Positions 25,888 through 34,274 of a stretch of DNA of 64,000 bases are shown here, in pieces. The stretch comes from Roseovarius lutimaris. GTDB lineage: Bacteria; Pseudomonadota; Alphaproteobacteria; Rhodobacterales; Rhodobacteraceae. Position 1 is the stretch's first letter, and each line of letters opens with the position of its first letter. The stretch is from contig NZ_FOVP01000019.1 in assembly GCF_900115165.1 (NCBI RefSeq), positions 1 through 64,000 on the forward strand, in the 5' to 3' direction. The notes under the pieces were generated by a model. That model was not told where the DNA came from. It ran no database searches and saw nothing but the letters and a program-made list of their open reading frames with translations. Both the position numbers and the translations under genes were made by a program.

Positions 25888-27255
25888 TTACCCGTTCGGT
25901 CCTTTTAACGGGCTGAGCGCGCTTACTTCTCTCAGCTTGGCACGCACCGCCCAATCTGCGCCATAGCCGTATCGTGCCCAACCCAGACTGTCCAGTCGAA
26001 TGCTGCGCGCCTCTGCGACCCGCCCGCTCAGGTCAAGCGCCTCGGCGCGCAACATCATCAGCGTGGCCAAAAGCGCGGCGTTTTCATAGCGTTCTGCGGT
26101 GCCAAGGTGGGGCCCAAGCAGCATGAGCGCATCTTCGCCGCGCCCCTGGCTGATGGCATAGGCGGCAAGTTGCGCGGCGCTGTAGGCGCGGTGAAGATCG
26201 GTGCCGGGATTGCGTTTGTAATATTGTTCGGCGGCAACGAACTGATCCTGGGCGAAATCCGGGTCGCTGGCCTGGGTCAGGCGACCAAGTGCAAAGTGGC
26301 TGAATGCGCGGCGGTGGTCGGTCCAGCCGACGGCCCTGGCAATGCGCAGCGCATCCTGGGCGGCCGCGCGACGCTGATTGGGGCGGCTTCCCGGCCCAAG
26401 GGCGGTCTGGATTGCCTCGATCCAGGCGCGCGGGGTCGAGCCGGCAAAGCGCGGGGCGACATGATCGCCACTGGGGTGCAGCCGCGACAGAATGCCGGGC
26501 AGGCGGGCCTCAACTTCGCGGCGCGACATGCCGCTCTTCAATTCCGGCGCGTAATAGGCACGCAGGATCAGCATATCAAAGCCGGTCAGAACCGCATGCA
26601 CATTGTCGTCGTTGAACACGCTGTCGTTCAGGCGGTAAAGATCGTTGAGCGGCCCAAGCGCCTGTGCCAATTCCTCGTGCAGGCAATCGCGCACCTCTTG
26701 CGGGCTTGAATCGTTGGGCACGAAAATGGCGATTTTCTTACGTTCTTTAAGCTGGCTCCAATCGGTCAGGCGGGTGTTGCGCGCCGCCCGGTATTGCGAG
26801 AGGCGAGAGATATTGGGCACCACGAAACAGGCCGCCTTGGGCAGGCTGCGGCGAATATCATCGCGACTTACCGCCTCGATCGTGATATTGGCACCGCTGT
26901 CATTGACGCGGCTGATGTTTATCCCGGCCTCAGTGCGCAGCCGGTGCAACAGGCGGTTGAGGTCGGGGATAAGGGTGATCGGGGCTTGGCCGGTGACCTG
27001 CACCGTGATCGGCCCTTCAAAGCGCGACAGATGTTGCAGCATCCGACCGGATTCAAGCTGAAAGCTGAGATCAAGGAAATCGCGCTGAATGTCGCGGTTC
27101 GAGCGTTGCGGCGGCAGGGGACGCGGCGCCGAGAACGACTTCATCGGCGGCATGGTGCTTTCCTGCTGCATCGCGGCGCGGGTCGGCATTTCGTTGTATC
27201 GCCCCGGCACACAGGCGCCAAGCAGCAGACAAATTGGCAAAATTACACGACGCAT
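25888..27255 (-). CDS. DUF2927 lipoprotein
   Basis: A 455-residue predicted lipoprotein: MRRVILPICLLLGACVPG, lipobox LGAC with Cys at residue 15. The body contains a DUF2927 domain (FLDLSFQLESGRMLQHLSRFEGPITVQV, CLHEELAQALGPLNDLYRLNDSVFNDDN), then a C-terminal helical repeat-like region (ARAVGWTDHRRAFSHFALGRLTQ, LHRAYSAAQLAAYAISQ) that could be TPR-like. Its function is unknown. I chose the ATG at 27255, which starts the signal peptide. It stands 3 bp from the small membrane protein gene, so the two are likely one operon. Confidence 0.82.
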   Translation of the reverse strand: MRRVILPICLLLGACVPGRYNEMPTRAAMQQESTMPPMKSFSAPRPLPPQRSNRDIQRDFLDLSFQLESGRMLQHLSRFEGPITVQVTGQAPITLIPDLNRLLHRLRTEAGINISRVNDSGANITIEAVSRDDIRRSLPKAACFVVPNISRLSQYRAARNTRLTDWSQLKERKKIAIFVPNDSSPQEVRDCLHEELAQALGPLNDLYRLNDSVFNDDNVHAVLTGFDMLILRAYYAPELKSGMSRREVEARLPGILSRLHPSGDHVAPRFAGSTPRAWIEAIQTALGPGSRPNQRRAAAQDALRIARAVGWTDHRRAFSHFALGRLTQASDPDFAQDQFVAAEQYYKRNPGTDLHRAYSAAQLAAYAISQGRGEDALMLLGPHLGTAERYENAALLATLMMLRAEALDLSGRVAEARSIRLDSLGWARYGYGADWAVRAKLREVSALSPLKGPNG

Positions 27256-27537
27256 CAGGCCCCCGAAATTCTTTCTATCATCAATAGACCCTTCGCCACA
27301 GATGCGAGGGGCCAAACATCGGTTTGGTCGAGCAAGCATAGGCGTGATCGCTTTGGGATCAAATCACACCTTGGTGCTGCCACGGCCATGGCCGGGTCAG
27401 GGGGAGAATTGATGCTCATCCTGTTCTGGGTAAGGAGCGTTTACGGCAAAACTGTGGCAAATGAAATTCAGGCGTGCGGAACCGGTGTTTCGAGGCCCTG
27501 ATTCCTGCCCCGAAACAGCCGGTCCCAAAGCCGCAGG

Positions 27538-28377
27538 TCAACGCTGACGTCGCGCCATGAAGGCCAGCCGTTCAAACAGATGCACATCCTGTTCGTTCTT
27601 GAGCAGCGCCCCATGCAGCTTGGGCAAGGCATTGGCCCCGTCGCGGCGCAGATCCTCAGGGCTCAGGTCTTCGGCGAGGATCAGCTTGAGCCAATCCAGC
27701 ACCTCGGAGGTCGAGGGTTTTTTCTTGAGACCGGGCTGTTCGCGCAGCTCGAAAAACTGGGTCAGGGCGGCGGTAAGCAGCGCATCCTTGATGCCCGGAT
27801 GATGCACCTCGACGATCTTGCGCATCGTGTCGGCATCGGGAAAGCGGATGTAGTGGAAAAAACAGCGCCGCAAAAACGCATCCGGCAGCTCTTTTTCATT
27901 GTTCGAGGTGATGATGATCACCGGACGGTTGCGCGCCTTGATGGTTTCGCCGGTTTCATAGACGTGAAACTCCATCTGATCGAGTTCCTGCAACAGGTCA
28001 TTGGGAAACTCGATATCTGCCTTGTCGATCTCATCAATCAGCAAAACCACCTTGTCGTCAGAGGCAAACGCCTCCCAGAGCTTGCCGCGCCTGATATAAT
28101 TCTTCACATCATGCACGCGCGCGTCGCCAAGCTGGCTGTCGCGCAACCGGCTTACGGCATCGTATTCATAAAGGCCCTGCTGCGCCTTGGTGGTCGATTT
28201 GATATTCCACTCGATCAGACGCATGCCAAGCGAGTGCGCCACCTGACGGGCCAGCTCTGTTTTGCCGGTGCCGGGTTCGCCCTTGACCAACAGCGGGCGC
28301 TCAAGCGTTACGGCGGCATTGACCGCCACGGTTAGATCATCGGTGGCGACATAGGCGTCGGTGCCTTCAAATTTCAT
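27538..28377 (-). CDS. MoxR-family AAA+ ATPase
   Basis: A 279-residue AAA+ ATPase with Walker A GEPGTGKTE at about residues 37-45, Walker B VVLLIDEIDKAD, sensor 1 IIITSNNEKEL and the Arg-finger region DAFLRRCFFHYIRFPD. This is the MoxR/RavA-type chaperone ATPase, usually paired with a VWA protein. The CoxE-like VWA gene is downstream on the same strand, separated by the DUF2927 lipoprotein gene. It is divergent from dksA across 190 bp that holds a palindrome. Confidence 0.92.
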   Translation of the reverse strand: MKFEGTDAYVATDDLTVAVNAAVTLERPLLVKGEPGTGKTELARQVAHSLGMRLIEWNIKSTTKAQQGLYEYDAVSRLRDSQLGDARVHDVKNYIRRGKLWEAFASDDKVVLLIDEIDKADIEFPNDLLQELDQMEFHVYETGETIKARNRPVIIITSNNEKELPDAFLRRCFFHYIRFPDADTMRKIVEVHHPGIKDALLTAALTQFFELREQPGLKKKPSTSEVLDWLKLILAEDLSPEDLRRDGANALPKLHGALLKNEQDVHLFERLAFMARRQR

Positions 28378-28442
28378 CGTTTTTTTCGTCCTTTTTGCGG
28401 CGGTTGGGGCCAGTCATTCGGGACACCCTAGATTGTCCGACA

Positions 28443-28465
28443 AATCACATCAATGGCGTGTGATT
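28443..28465. promoter_or_regulatory. palindrome between moxR-like and dksA genes
   Basis: AATCACA (28443-28449) and TGTGATT (28459-28465) are exact inverted repeats around a 9-bp spacer. They lie in the divergent intergenic region, where an operator could serve both genes. I cannot name the protein that would bind. Confidence 0.4.
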
Positions 28466-28568
28466 GCCTAGTGACAATCCGTCAAGGCGGGTGTAGATCA
28501 CCGCGCAGGGGCGCCACCTGTCTTAGGAGATTATCATGCCTGACATTGGCCTTGCTGAGGGGAGCACC

Positions 28569-28991
28569 ATGAAAGCAGAGGTATTTCTGCCCGAAGATTA
28601 TCGGCCGGCTGAAACCGAGCCGTTTATGAATGACCGCCAGACAGAATATTTTCGCCGCAAGCTTCTGGCATGGCGCGAAGATCTTCTTGAAGGCAGCCGC
28701 GAAACGATCGAAGGCCTTCAGGATGGCACCCGTGCCATCCCCGATGTGGCCGATCGCGCAAGCGAAGAAACCGACCGCGCGCTTGAGTTGCGCACGCGGG
28801 ATCGTCAGCGCAAGCTTGTATCCAAAATCGACGCGGCGTTGCGCCGGATTGATCAGGGCGAATATGGCTATTGTGAAGTGACCGGCGAACCGATCAGCCT
28901 CAAGCGGCTAGATGCACGCCCGATCGCCACCATGAGCCTTGAGGCGCAAGAGCGCCACGAGCGCCGCGAAAAAGTTCACCGCGACGACTAG
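28569..28991 (+). CDS. dksA: RNA polymerase-binding transcription factor DksA (one-cysteine type)
   Basis: A 140-residue DksA that binds the RNA polymerase secondary channel and acts with ppGpp. The coiled-coil tip acidic pair is kept (PDVADRASEETD, D59 and D62). The globular domain has a single cysteine (C102 in YGYCEVTGEP) instead of the four of the classical zinc finger, as in the R. sphaeroides protein, which is known to be functional. An earlier ATG at 28536 also has a good Shine-Dalgarno (TAGGAG); I chose the family start MKAEVFLPED, which has GAGGGGA in front. Confidence 0.93.
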   Translation: MKAEVFLPEDYRPAETEPFMNDRQTEYFRRKLLAWREDLLEGSRETIEGLQDGTRAIPDVADRASEETDRALELRTRDRQRKLVSKIDAALRRIDQGEYGYCEVTGEPISLKRLDARPIATMSLEAQERHERREKVHRDD

Positions 28992-29080
28992 GGCCGGGGG
29001 CGCCGCGGCGCACAGAGGATTTTCACGAAATGGCGCGTCGGGGCTTTATCCCCGGCGCGTTTCGGTTCAAAGGGGGCCTT

Positions 29081-30253
29081 ATGGGGTTGGACAGACTCAA
29101 CATAACGGTCATCGGGGCCGGTATCGGCGGTCTCGCCGTGGCGCGCGCATGTGCCCTGCGCGGGGCTGATGTGACGGTGCTTGAACAGGCCGCTGAAATT
29201 TCCGAGGTCGGGGCCGGTCTTCAGATAAGCCCCAATGGCTTTGCGGTTTTGCGTGCGCTCGGTCTTGGGGACGCGCTGCGCCGGAGGGCGGTTCAGGCCA
29301 AGGCGGTCAGCCTGCGTGATTACCGCAGCCACGAGGTGGTGCGCCTTGATCTCGGGGCGCTGGAAAACGGCGATTACTACTTCATTCACCGGGCCGATCT
29401 TATCGAGATTCTGGCGGCGGGCGCGCGGGCGGCGGGTGTGAAGATCCGGCTTTTGCAAAAGGTATCCGGCGTCACCCCCGGCGCACGTCCAAAGGTAGAG
29501 CTGGCCAATGGCGCAACGCTCGTTTCGGATCTGGTGATCGGCGCCGACGGGCTGCATTCGCGCGCCCGCGTCGCGCTCAATGGGACATCGGCGCCGTTCT
29601 TCACCCGTCAGGTAGCCTGGCGCACGACGATCCCCAATCCCGGCGGGCGCGGGCCCGAGGCACGCGTTCACATGGGGCCGATGCGCCATGTGGTCAGCTA
29701 TCCGTTGCGCGACAGCACGCTTTTGAACATCGTCGCGGTGCAGGAAAAGGCCGCCTGGGCCGCCGAAAGCTGGAGTCAGAAAGACGATCCCGATGCCCTG
29801 CGCGCCGCCTTTGGCGATTTCTGCCCCGAGGTGCGCGCCATGCTTGACGCGGTACAGGAGGTGCATCTCTGGGGTTTGTTCCGCCACCCGGTCGCAGCGG
29901 TCTGGCAGGCGGGCAATGTCGCGCTTTTGGGCGATGCGGCGCATCCGACGCTGCCGTTCATGGCGCAGGGGGCGTCAATGGCGCTTGAGGATGGCTGGGT
30001 TCTGGCCGATGCGCTATCGGCGCGCGCGGATGTACCAGAGGCACTTGCCCGCTATCAGACCCGCCGCGAGGCCCGCGTGCGCCGGGTGGTCGAGGCTGCC
30101 AATCGCAACGCCTGGAAATACCACCTGTCTTTCCCGCCGCTACGTTGGGCCGCCCATACCGCTTTGCGCGCTGGTGGGGCCCTGGCGCCCATCCGGATGA
30201 TGCGTCAGTTCGACTGGCTTTACGGCCATGACGTGACGCAAATCCCGGCGTAA
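29081..30253 (+). CDS. FAD-dependent monooxygenase (salicylate hydroxylase-like)
   Basis: A 390-residue class A flavoprotein hydroxylase. The N-terminal dinucleotide motif is VIGAGIGGLAVARA (about 9-22), the middle motif LVIGADGLHSRARV carries the DG signature, and the second FAD motif is ALLGDAAHPTLPFMAQGASMALEDG (about 290). It would hydroxylate an aromatic ring using NAD(P)H and O2; the substrate is not evident. No aromatic degradation genes surround it. The ATG at 29081 is next to GGGGGCC; 17 upstream in-frame residues are not family-like. Confidence 0.87.
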   Translation: MGLDRLNITVIGAGIGGLAVARACALRGADVTVLEQAAEISEVGAGLQISPNGFAVLRALGLGDALRRRAVQAKAVSLRDYRSHEVVRLDLGALENGDYYFIHRADLIEILAAGARAAGVKIRLLQKVSGVTPGARPKVELANGATLVSDLVIGADGLHSRARVALNGTSAPFFTRQVAWRTTIPNPGGRGPEARVHMGPMRHVVSYPLRDSTLLNIVAVQEKAAWAAESWSQKDDPDALRAAFGDFCPEVRAMLDAVQEVHLWGLFRHPVAAVWQAGNVALLGDAAHPTLPFMAQGASMALEDGWVLADALSARADVPEALARYQTRREARVRRVVEAANRNAWKYHLSFPPLRWAAHTALRAGGALAPIRMMRQFDWLYGHDVTQIPA

Positions 30254-30388
30254 TCCGCCCGGAGAAGACAGGTCACTTATACGTGTGAACGCCGTAAATA
30301 CTTCCCTTTGCAGCTGCGTCTGCATTGCTTTTTGCGCGCGGATTCGTCACAAGGAGGGAACAATAAAAAAAGCCATGAGGAGCGGTCT

Positions 30389-31309
30389 ATGTCTATGAAA
30401 TCAAATATGATCATGGGGGCTGCGCTTGCTGCTATGCCCCTTGCCGTCTGTGCGCAGGACGCGGGCGGTGCATTTACCCTTGGATACGGCGCCTCGTCGG
30501 TCTCGGGGCCGGCGGGCGATCTCTCGACCCTGTCACTGGACGGGGTTGGCAACATTGCCTTGAACAACAGTTTCAACATCGGCTTTTACGGCTCGTTCAA
30601 GAACGTGGACGAAGACCGCACAAGCAACGATCTGTCTGCCTCTGACTTTGGTCTAACCCTGAACTATCAGTTTTTGAACGGCGTGGTCGTCGGCGGCTAT
30701 CTTGATTATGCAAACCTGGATTTCGGCTCATTTTCCCGCGATCTCGATGCCACTTCATATGGTGGGTCGCTCGGGTATGTGAACGATACATTCGGCGCCG
30801 AGGGCTTTCTTGGCATGACCGAAACCTCGCCTGATCTGGCGCCGGGGGTGGATTGGGTCGATTACGGCCTGAACCTGCGGTACGTGGTCTCGCCGCAAGC
30901 CCGCATTGGCGGTCACGTGATGCGCAGCGATGTGTCCGGTCCCGGCCCCGATCTTGAGATCGACTCGTATGGCATCGGCGGCGATTATGGCTTTGGCAAC
31001 GGCTGGTCCGGCTTTGGCGGGCTGAGCTATGTTGATTTTAACACCGGCGGTATTGATGCCACGACCTTTGGGGTTGGTGTCGGCTATGACCTGCAACAGA
31101 TCAGCCGCCTGCCGGCCGCCGTCTCGCTTGAACTGTCGCGCACCGATCTGAGCGCGCCCGGCGCAAACACCGATGTGGATACCCTTCGCCTGAGCGTGAC
31201 CCTGCCGCTTGGCAACCGCCCAAGCACGACGCCTTTGAACAGCGTCAGCCGCTCTGCGATGGCCCCGCGTCACAACGCGCTCTCAACGCTGGTTGATTCA
31301 GCGTTCTGA
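30389..31309 (+). CDS. predicted outer-membrane beta-barrel protein
   Basis: A 306-residue secreted protein with a Sec signal (SNMIMGAALAAMPLAVCAQ). The mature part is a run of alternating Gly/aromatic beta strands (FTLGYGASSV, NIGFYGSFKN, GLTLNYQFLNGVVVGGYLDY, YGLNLRYVV) typical of an outer-membrane barrel or porin-like protein. It does not end in the usual terminal Phe strand directly after a beta segment, although the last residue is Phe. A rho-independent terminator follows. Confidence 0.75.
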   Translation: MSMKSNMIMGAALAAMPLAVCAQDAGGAFTLGYGASSVSGPAGDLSTLSLDGVGNIALNNSFNIGFYGSFKNVDEDRTSNDLSASDFGLTLNYQFLNGVVVGGYLDYANLDFGSFSRDLDATSYGGSLGYVNDTFGAEGFLGMTETSPDLAPGVDWVDYGLNLRYVVSPQARIGGHVMRSDVSGPGPDLEIDSYGIGGDYGFGNGWSGFGGLSYVDFNTGGIDATTFGVGVGYDLQQISRLPAAVSLELSRTDLSAPGANTDVDTLRLSVTLPLGNRPSTTPLNSVSRSAMAPRHNALSTLVDSAF

Positions 31310-31356
31310 GTGATCGTCAGGGCAGGGGACATGCCACCTGTCGGGTAAAACAAACA

Positions 31357-31386
31357 AAAGGCGCGCCGTTAGATCGACGCGCCTTT
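31357..31386 (+). terminator. rho-independent terminator after outer-membrane protein gene
   Basis: AAAAGGCGCG (31357-31366) pairs perfectly with CGCGCCTTTT (31377-31386), loop 10 nt, ending in TTTT, 48 bases past the stop codon. Confidence 0.85.
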
Positions 31387-31764
31387 TGGCTTGTGTGCGG
31401 GAGGGTAAATGACCACTTCGAGCCCAAGGTGACTGTTATCCCCGCCCGGAATCAAGGGCGTAGCCCGCCGGGCAGAGCACGACCGCCCCATGGGCGGGCT
31501 CTTTTGCGGCGTTGAACTCAGGACAGAACGCGGCAAGCTGTGGCACCATATAAATGCCCGTCAAAACTGTTGCACATGCCCACCCGCGGTCGCGCTCTGC
31601 CCAACTTGATCAACGGCAGCTCCGTCCGCATATCTGTTGTTGATGCATATCGGAGGGGCCACAGGGATGGTCGACTGAGCTATCAACGAATATAACCCAC
31701 CAGGTGGGCAATGACTGACGGTAATGCCGTCCCTGTCGCAGGCGTCACGGGCGCTATGATTGTC
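31387..31764. other. gene-less interval between OMP gene and xthA
   Basis: 378 bp with no convincing reading frame. It holds a GC-rich hairpin, CGCCC CAT GGGCG, followed by GGCTCTTTT at about 31482-31504 on the + strand, which could terminate an unseen transcript. Reading the minus strand gives a short peptide-like segment (NSHLGLEVVIYPP), but stops interrupt it. It may be the remains of a decayed gene or an unannotated RNA; I see no known family. Confidence 0.4.
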
Positions 31765-32547
31765 TCAGGCGTCCAGCGTGATCCAGATCGGCACGTGATC
31801 CGACGGCTTTTCGCGCGCCCGGATATCCTTGTCGATCTGACAATCGGTCAAAAGATCGGCGGCCTGCGGGCTTAGCAGGAAGTGGTCAATGCGAATGCCG
31901 TCATTCTTGTTCCACGCGCCGGCCTGATAATCCCAGAAGGTATAATGCCCCGGCCCCTGCGTGCGGGCGCGAAACGCCTCGGTAAAGCCAATGTTCAGGA
32001 TGCGGCGAAACGCGGCGCGGCTCTCGGGCAGGGCAAGCGCATCCTTGCGCCAGGCCTCTGGGCGGGCGGCGTCCTCATCCTGGGGGATGATGTTGTAATC
32101 GCCCGCCATCACCACCGGTTCCTCGCTGGCCAGGAGGCCCTGCGCGCGGGCGCGCAGCCGTTCCATCCAGGCCAGTTTATAGTCATATTTCGGCCCCGGC
32201 GCCGGGTTGCCATTGGGCAGATATAGCCCGCAGACCCGCACCGCCGTCTTGTCGCCCATCACCGTCGCCTCGATCCAGCGGGCCTGTTCATCCTCCGGGT
32301 CGCCCGGCAAGCCGCGACTGACATCCTCAAGCGGGAGCTTGGACAGGATCGCTACCCCGTTGAACCCCTTTTGACCGTGGGTTTCGACGTTATAGCCCCG
32401 GTCCTCGAAGATCTCGCGCGGAAAATTTTCGTCGACGGATTTGATTTCTTGCAACAGGGCGACATCCGGCTCGGCCTCATCAAGCCAGGCGGGCAGGGCC
32501 TCGATCCGGGCCTTGATCCCGTTGATGTTGAAGCTGGCGATTTTCAT
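31765..32547 (-). CDS. xthA: exodeoxyribonuclease III
   Basis: A 260-residue DNA repair AP endonuclease / 3'-5' exonuclease. The conserved motifs are SFNINGIKARIEALP near the N-terminus, LLQEIKS (metal-binding Glu at about 35), GLYLPNG, AGDYNI (catalytic Asp/Asn) and the C-terminal KPSDHVPIWI with the catalytic Asp-His. The length is typical. It is a monocistronic gene, minus strand. Confidence 0.95.
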   Translation of the reverse strand: MKIASFNINGIKARIEALPAWLDEAEPDVALLQEIKSVDENFPREIFEDRGYNVETHGQKGFNGVAILSKLPLEDVSRGLPGDPEDEQARWIEATVMGDKTAVRVCGLYLPNGNPAPGPKYDYKLAWMERLRARAQGLLASEEPVVMAGDYNIIPQDEDAARPEAWRKDALALPESRAAFRRILNIGFTEAFRARTQGPGHYTFWDYQAGAWNKNDGIRIDHFLLSPQAADLLTDCQIDKDIRAREKPSDHVPIWITLDA

Positions 32548-32696
32548 GGGTGCTCCCCTGTCTGCTTTGCCCCTCTATCGCCCAGTGCCGGGCGGCTGAC
32601 AAGCGGATTGCTGCGGTCAGAGCGCCCCATACGCGCGGCGCGCACGCCAGAGCGCGACAAGCGGCTTGGTTTAGCTTTGTCCTTCAGGATGTTGAT

Positions 32697-33020
32697 TTAC
32701 ATCGAGAAAGAAACACCACAGCCGCAAGAGCTGCTGGCATTCGGATTCTCGATCACAAAGCGTGCGCCGATCAGTTCTTCGCTGAAATCAATCGTGGCAC
32801 CCGCCAGAAACGGCAATGACACGCTATCGACCACCACTTTCTGACCCTGGCCTTCAAGCACAAGATCATCCGCGCCGGGCTGATCCAGCTTGATGTCATA
32901 CTGAAACCCGGAACAGCCGCCGCCCTCAACCGCGATGCGAAGTGCGCTGCCCTGCTGATCCGCACCGATTTCGGCGAGGCGGGCAAAGGCGCGTTGGGTC
33001 ACTTTCGGGGGCAGGTTCAT
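32697..33020 (-). CDS. erpA: HesB/IscA-type iron-sulfur insertion protein (ErpA-like)
   Basis: A 107-residue A-type carrier that delivers iron-sulfur clusters to target proteins. The three conserved cysteines are in GGGCSGFQY (about residue 36) and SSCGCG at the C-terminus. ErpA-like rather than IscA by the short C-terminal SSSCGCGVSF. The ATG at 33020 gives the family N-terminus; another at 33047 is also in frame. It is divergent from dgt, with a palindrome in the gap. Confidence 0.9.
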   Translation of the reverse strand: MNLPPKVTQRAFARLAEIGADQQGSALRIAVEGGGCSGFQYDIKLDQPGADDLVLEGQGQKVVVDSVSLPFLAGATIDFSEELIGARFVIENPNASSSCGCGVSFSM

Positions 33021-33069
33021 TTTGGTCTCCGGGCTGGTATTAGACATCTCTTACAGGGCAATATATGGA

Positions 33070-33084
33070 CGACAGGAACTGTCG
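33070..33084. promoter_or_regulatory. palindrome CGACAG-GAA-CTGTCG between erpA and dgt
   Basis: A perfect interrupted inverted repeat with 6-bp arms, 13 bp upstream of the dgt start and about 50 bp upstream of the erpA start. Placed to affect both divergent promoters. I do not recognise it as an Iron-Rhodo box or an IscR type 2 site. Confidence 0.35.
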
Positions 33085-33096
33085 ACAAGGATACTC

Positions 33097-34269
33097 ATGA
33101 TGACGGCCTGCTACGCCTCTGATCCGGCCCAGACTCGTGGCCGCCTTGTCACTGAGGAGGAAAGCGCGTTTCGCTCGCCGTTTCAGCGCGATCGCGACCG
33201 GATCATCCATTCCAGCGCCTTTCGCCGCCTCAAGCATAAAACCCAGGTGTTTGTCGAACATGAGGGCGATTATTTCCGCACCCGCCTGACCCATTCGATC
33301 GAGGTGGCACAGGTTGCGCGCACGATTTCGGGCGCGCTTGGCCTCAATGGCGAGCTGACCGAGGCGGTGGCGCTTGCCCATGACCTTGGCCACACGCCCT
33401 TTGGCCATGCGGGTGAGGATACGCTGGATGCGTTGATGAAACCCTATGGCGGCTTTGATCACAACGCCCAGGCTCTGCGTATCGTCACCACTCTGGAACG
33501 CCATTACGCCGAATTTGACGGGCTCAACCTCACCTGGGAGACGCTGGAAGGGATTGCCAAGCACAACGGCCCGGTGACCGGGCCGCTGCCCTATGCCCTG
33601 GCCGAATATAATGCGCGCCATGACCTTGAGCTTGACACCCATGCCAATGCCGAGGCGCAGGTGGCGGCGCTGTCGGATGATATCGCCTATAACAATCACG
33701 ATCTGCATGACGGGTTGCGCGCAGGTTTGTTTGACGATGATGAAATCGCTGCCTTGCCAATCGTGGGGACCTGTTATGGCGAGGTTGACCGGCTCTATCC
33801 CGGTCTTGATGCCACGCGCCGCCGTCATGAGGCCCTGCGCCGGGTGTTTGGCGTGATGGTCGGTGATGTGATCGAGCATTCGCGCGCCGAGCTGGCCCGC
33901 GCCGCGCCCGCAAGTGCTGCCGAGGTGCGCCATCTGGGCCGCGCGGTGATCCGCTTTTCGCCCGCTCTCTGGGCCGATCTGCAACAGATCCGCAAGTTTC
34001 TCTATGCCCGGATGTATCGCGCGCCCTCGGTCAACGAGATGCGCAAGCAGGTCCATGGCGTTGTCAGTGACCTGTTTCCGTTTTATCTGGAACAGCCGCG
34101 CTATCTTCCGCCGGAATGGCGCGATGACGTGGCGCGGGCCACCGACAAGACGGCCCTGGCGCGGCTGGTGAGTGATTATATCGCAGGGATGACCGACCGG
34201 TTTGCCCTTGAACAGCACGCCCGTTTGTTGGGCGGTCCGGGTGGCCCCGGCGAGCGAGGGAGAGACTAG
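33097..34269 (+). CDS. deoxyguanosinetriphosphate triphosphohydrolase-like protein
   Basis: A 390-residue HD-domain protein of the Dgt family, which hydrolyses dNTPs to deoxynucleoside plus triphosphate. Metal-binding residues are in RLTHSIEVAQVAR (His at about 68) and ALAHDLGHTPFGH (HD at about 106-107), then DDIAYNNHD with a further Asp. The signature RRLKHKTQVF is at the N-terminal part. The ATG at 33097 starts just before the homologous sequence; upstream in-frame residues are unrelated. The antiporter gene follows 5 bp after the stop. Confidence 0.92.
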   Translation: MMTACYASDPAQTRGRLVTEEESAFRSPFQRDRDRIIHSSAFRRLKHKTQVFVEHEGDYFRTRLTHSIEVAQVARTISGALGLNGELTEAVALAHDLGHTPFGHAGEDTLDALMKPYGGFDHNAQALRIVTTLERHYAEFDGLNLTWETLEGIAKHNGPVTGPLPYALAEYNARHDLELDTHANAEAQVAALSDDIAYNNHDLHDGLRAGLFDDDEIAALPIVGTCYGEVDRLYPGLDATRRRHEALRRVFGVMVGDVIEHSRAELARAAPASAAEVRHLGRAVIRFSPALWADLQQIRKFLYARMYRAPSVNEMRKQVHGVVSDLFPFYLEQPRYLPPEWRDDVARATDKTALARLVSDYIAGMTDRFALEQHARLLGGPGGPGERGRD

Positions 34270-34274
34270 CGATC

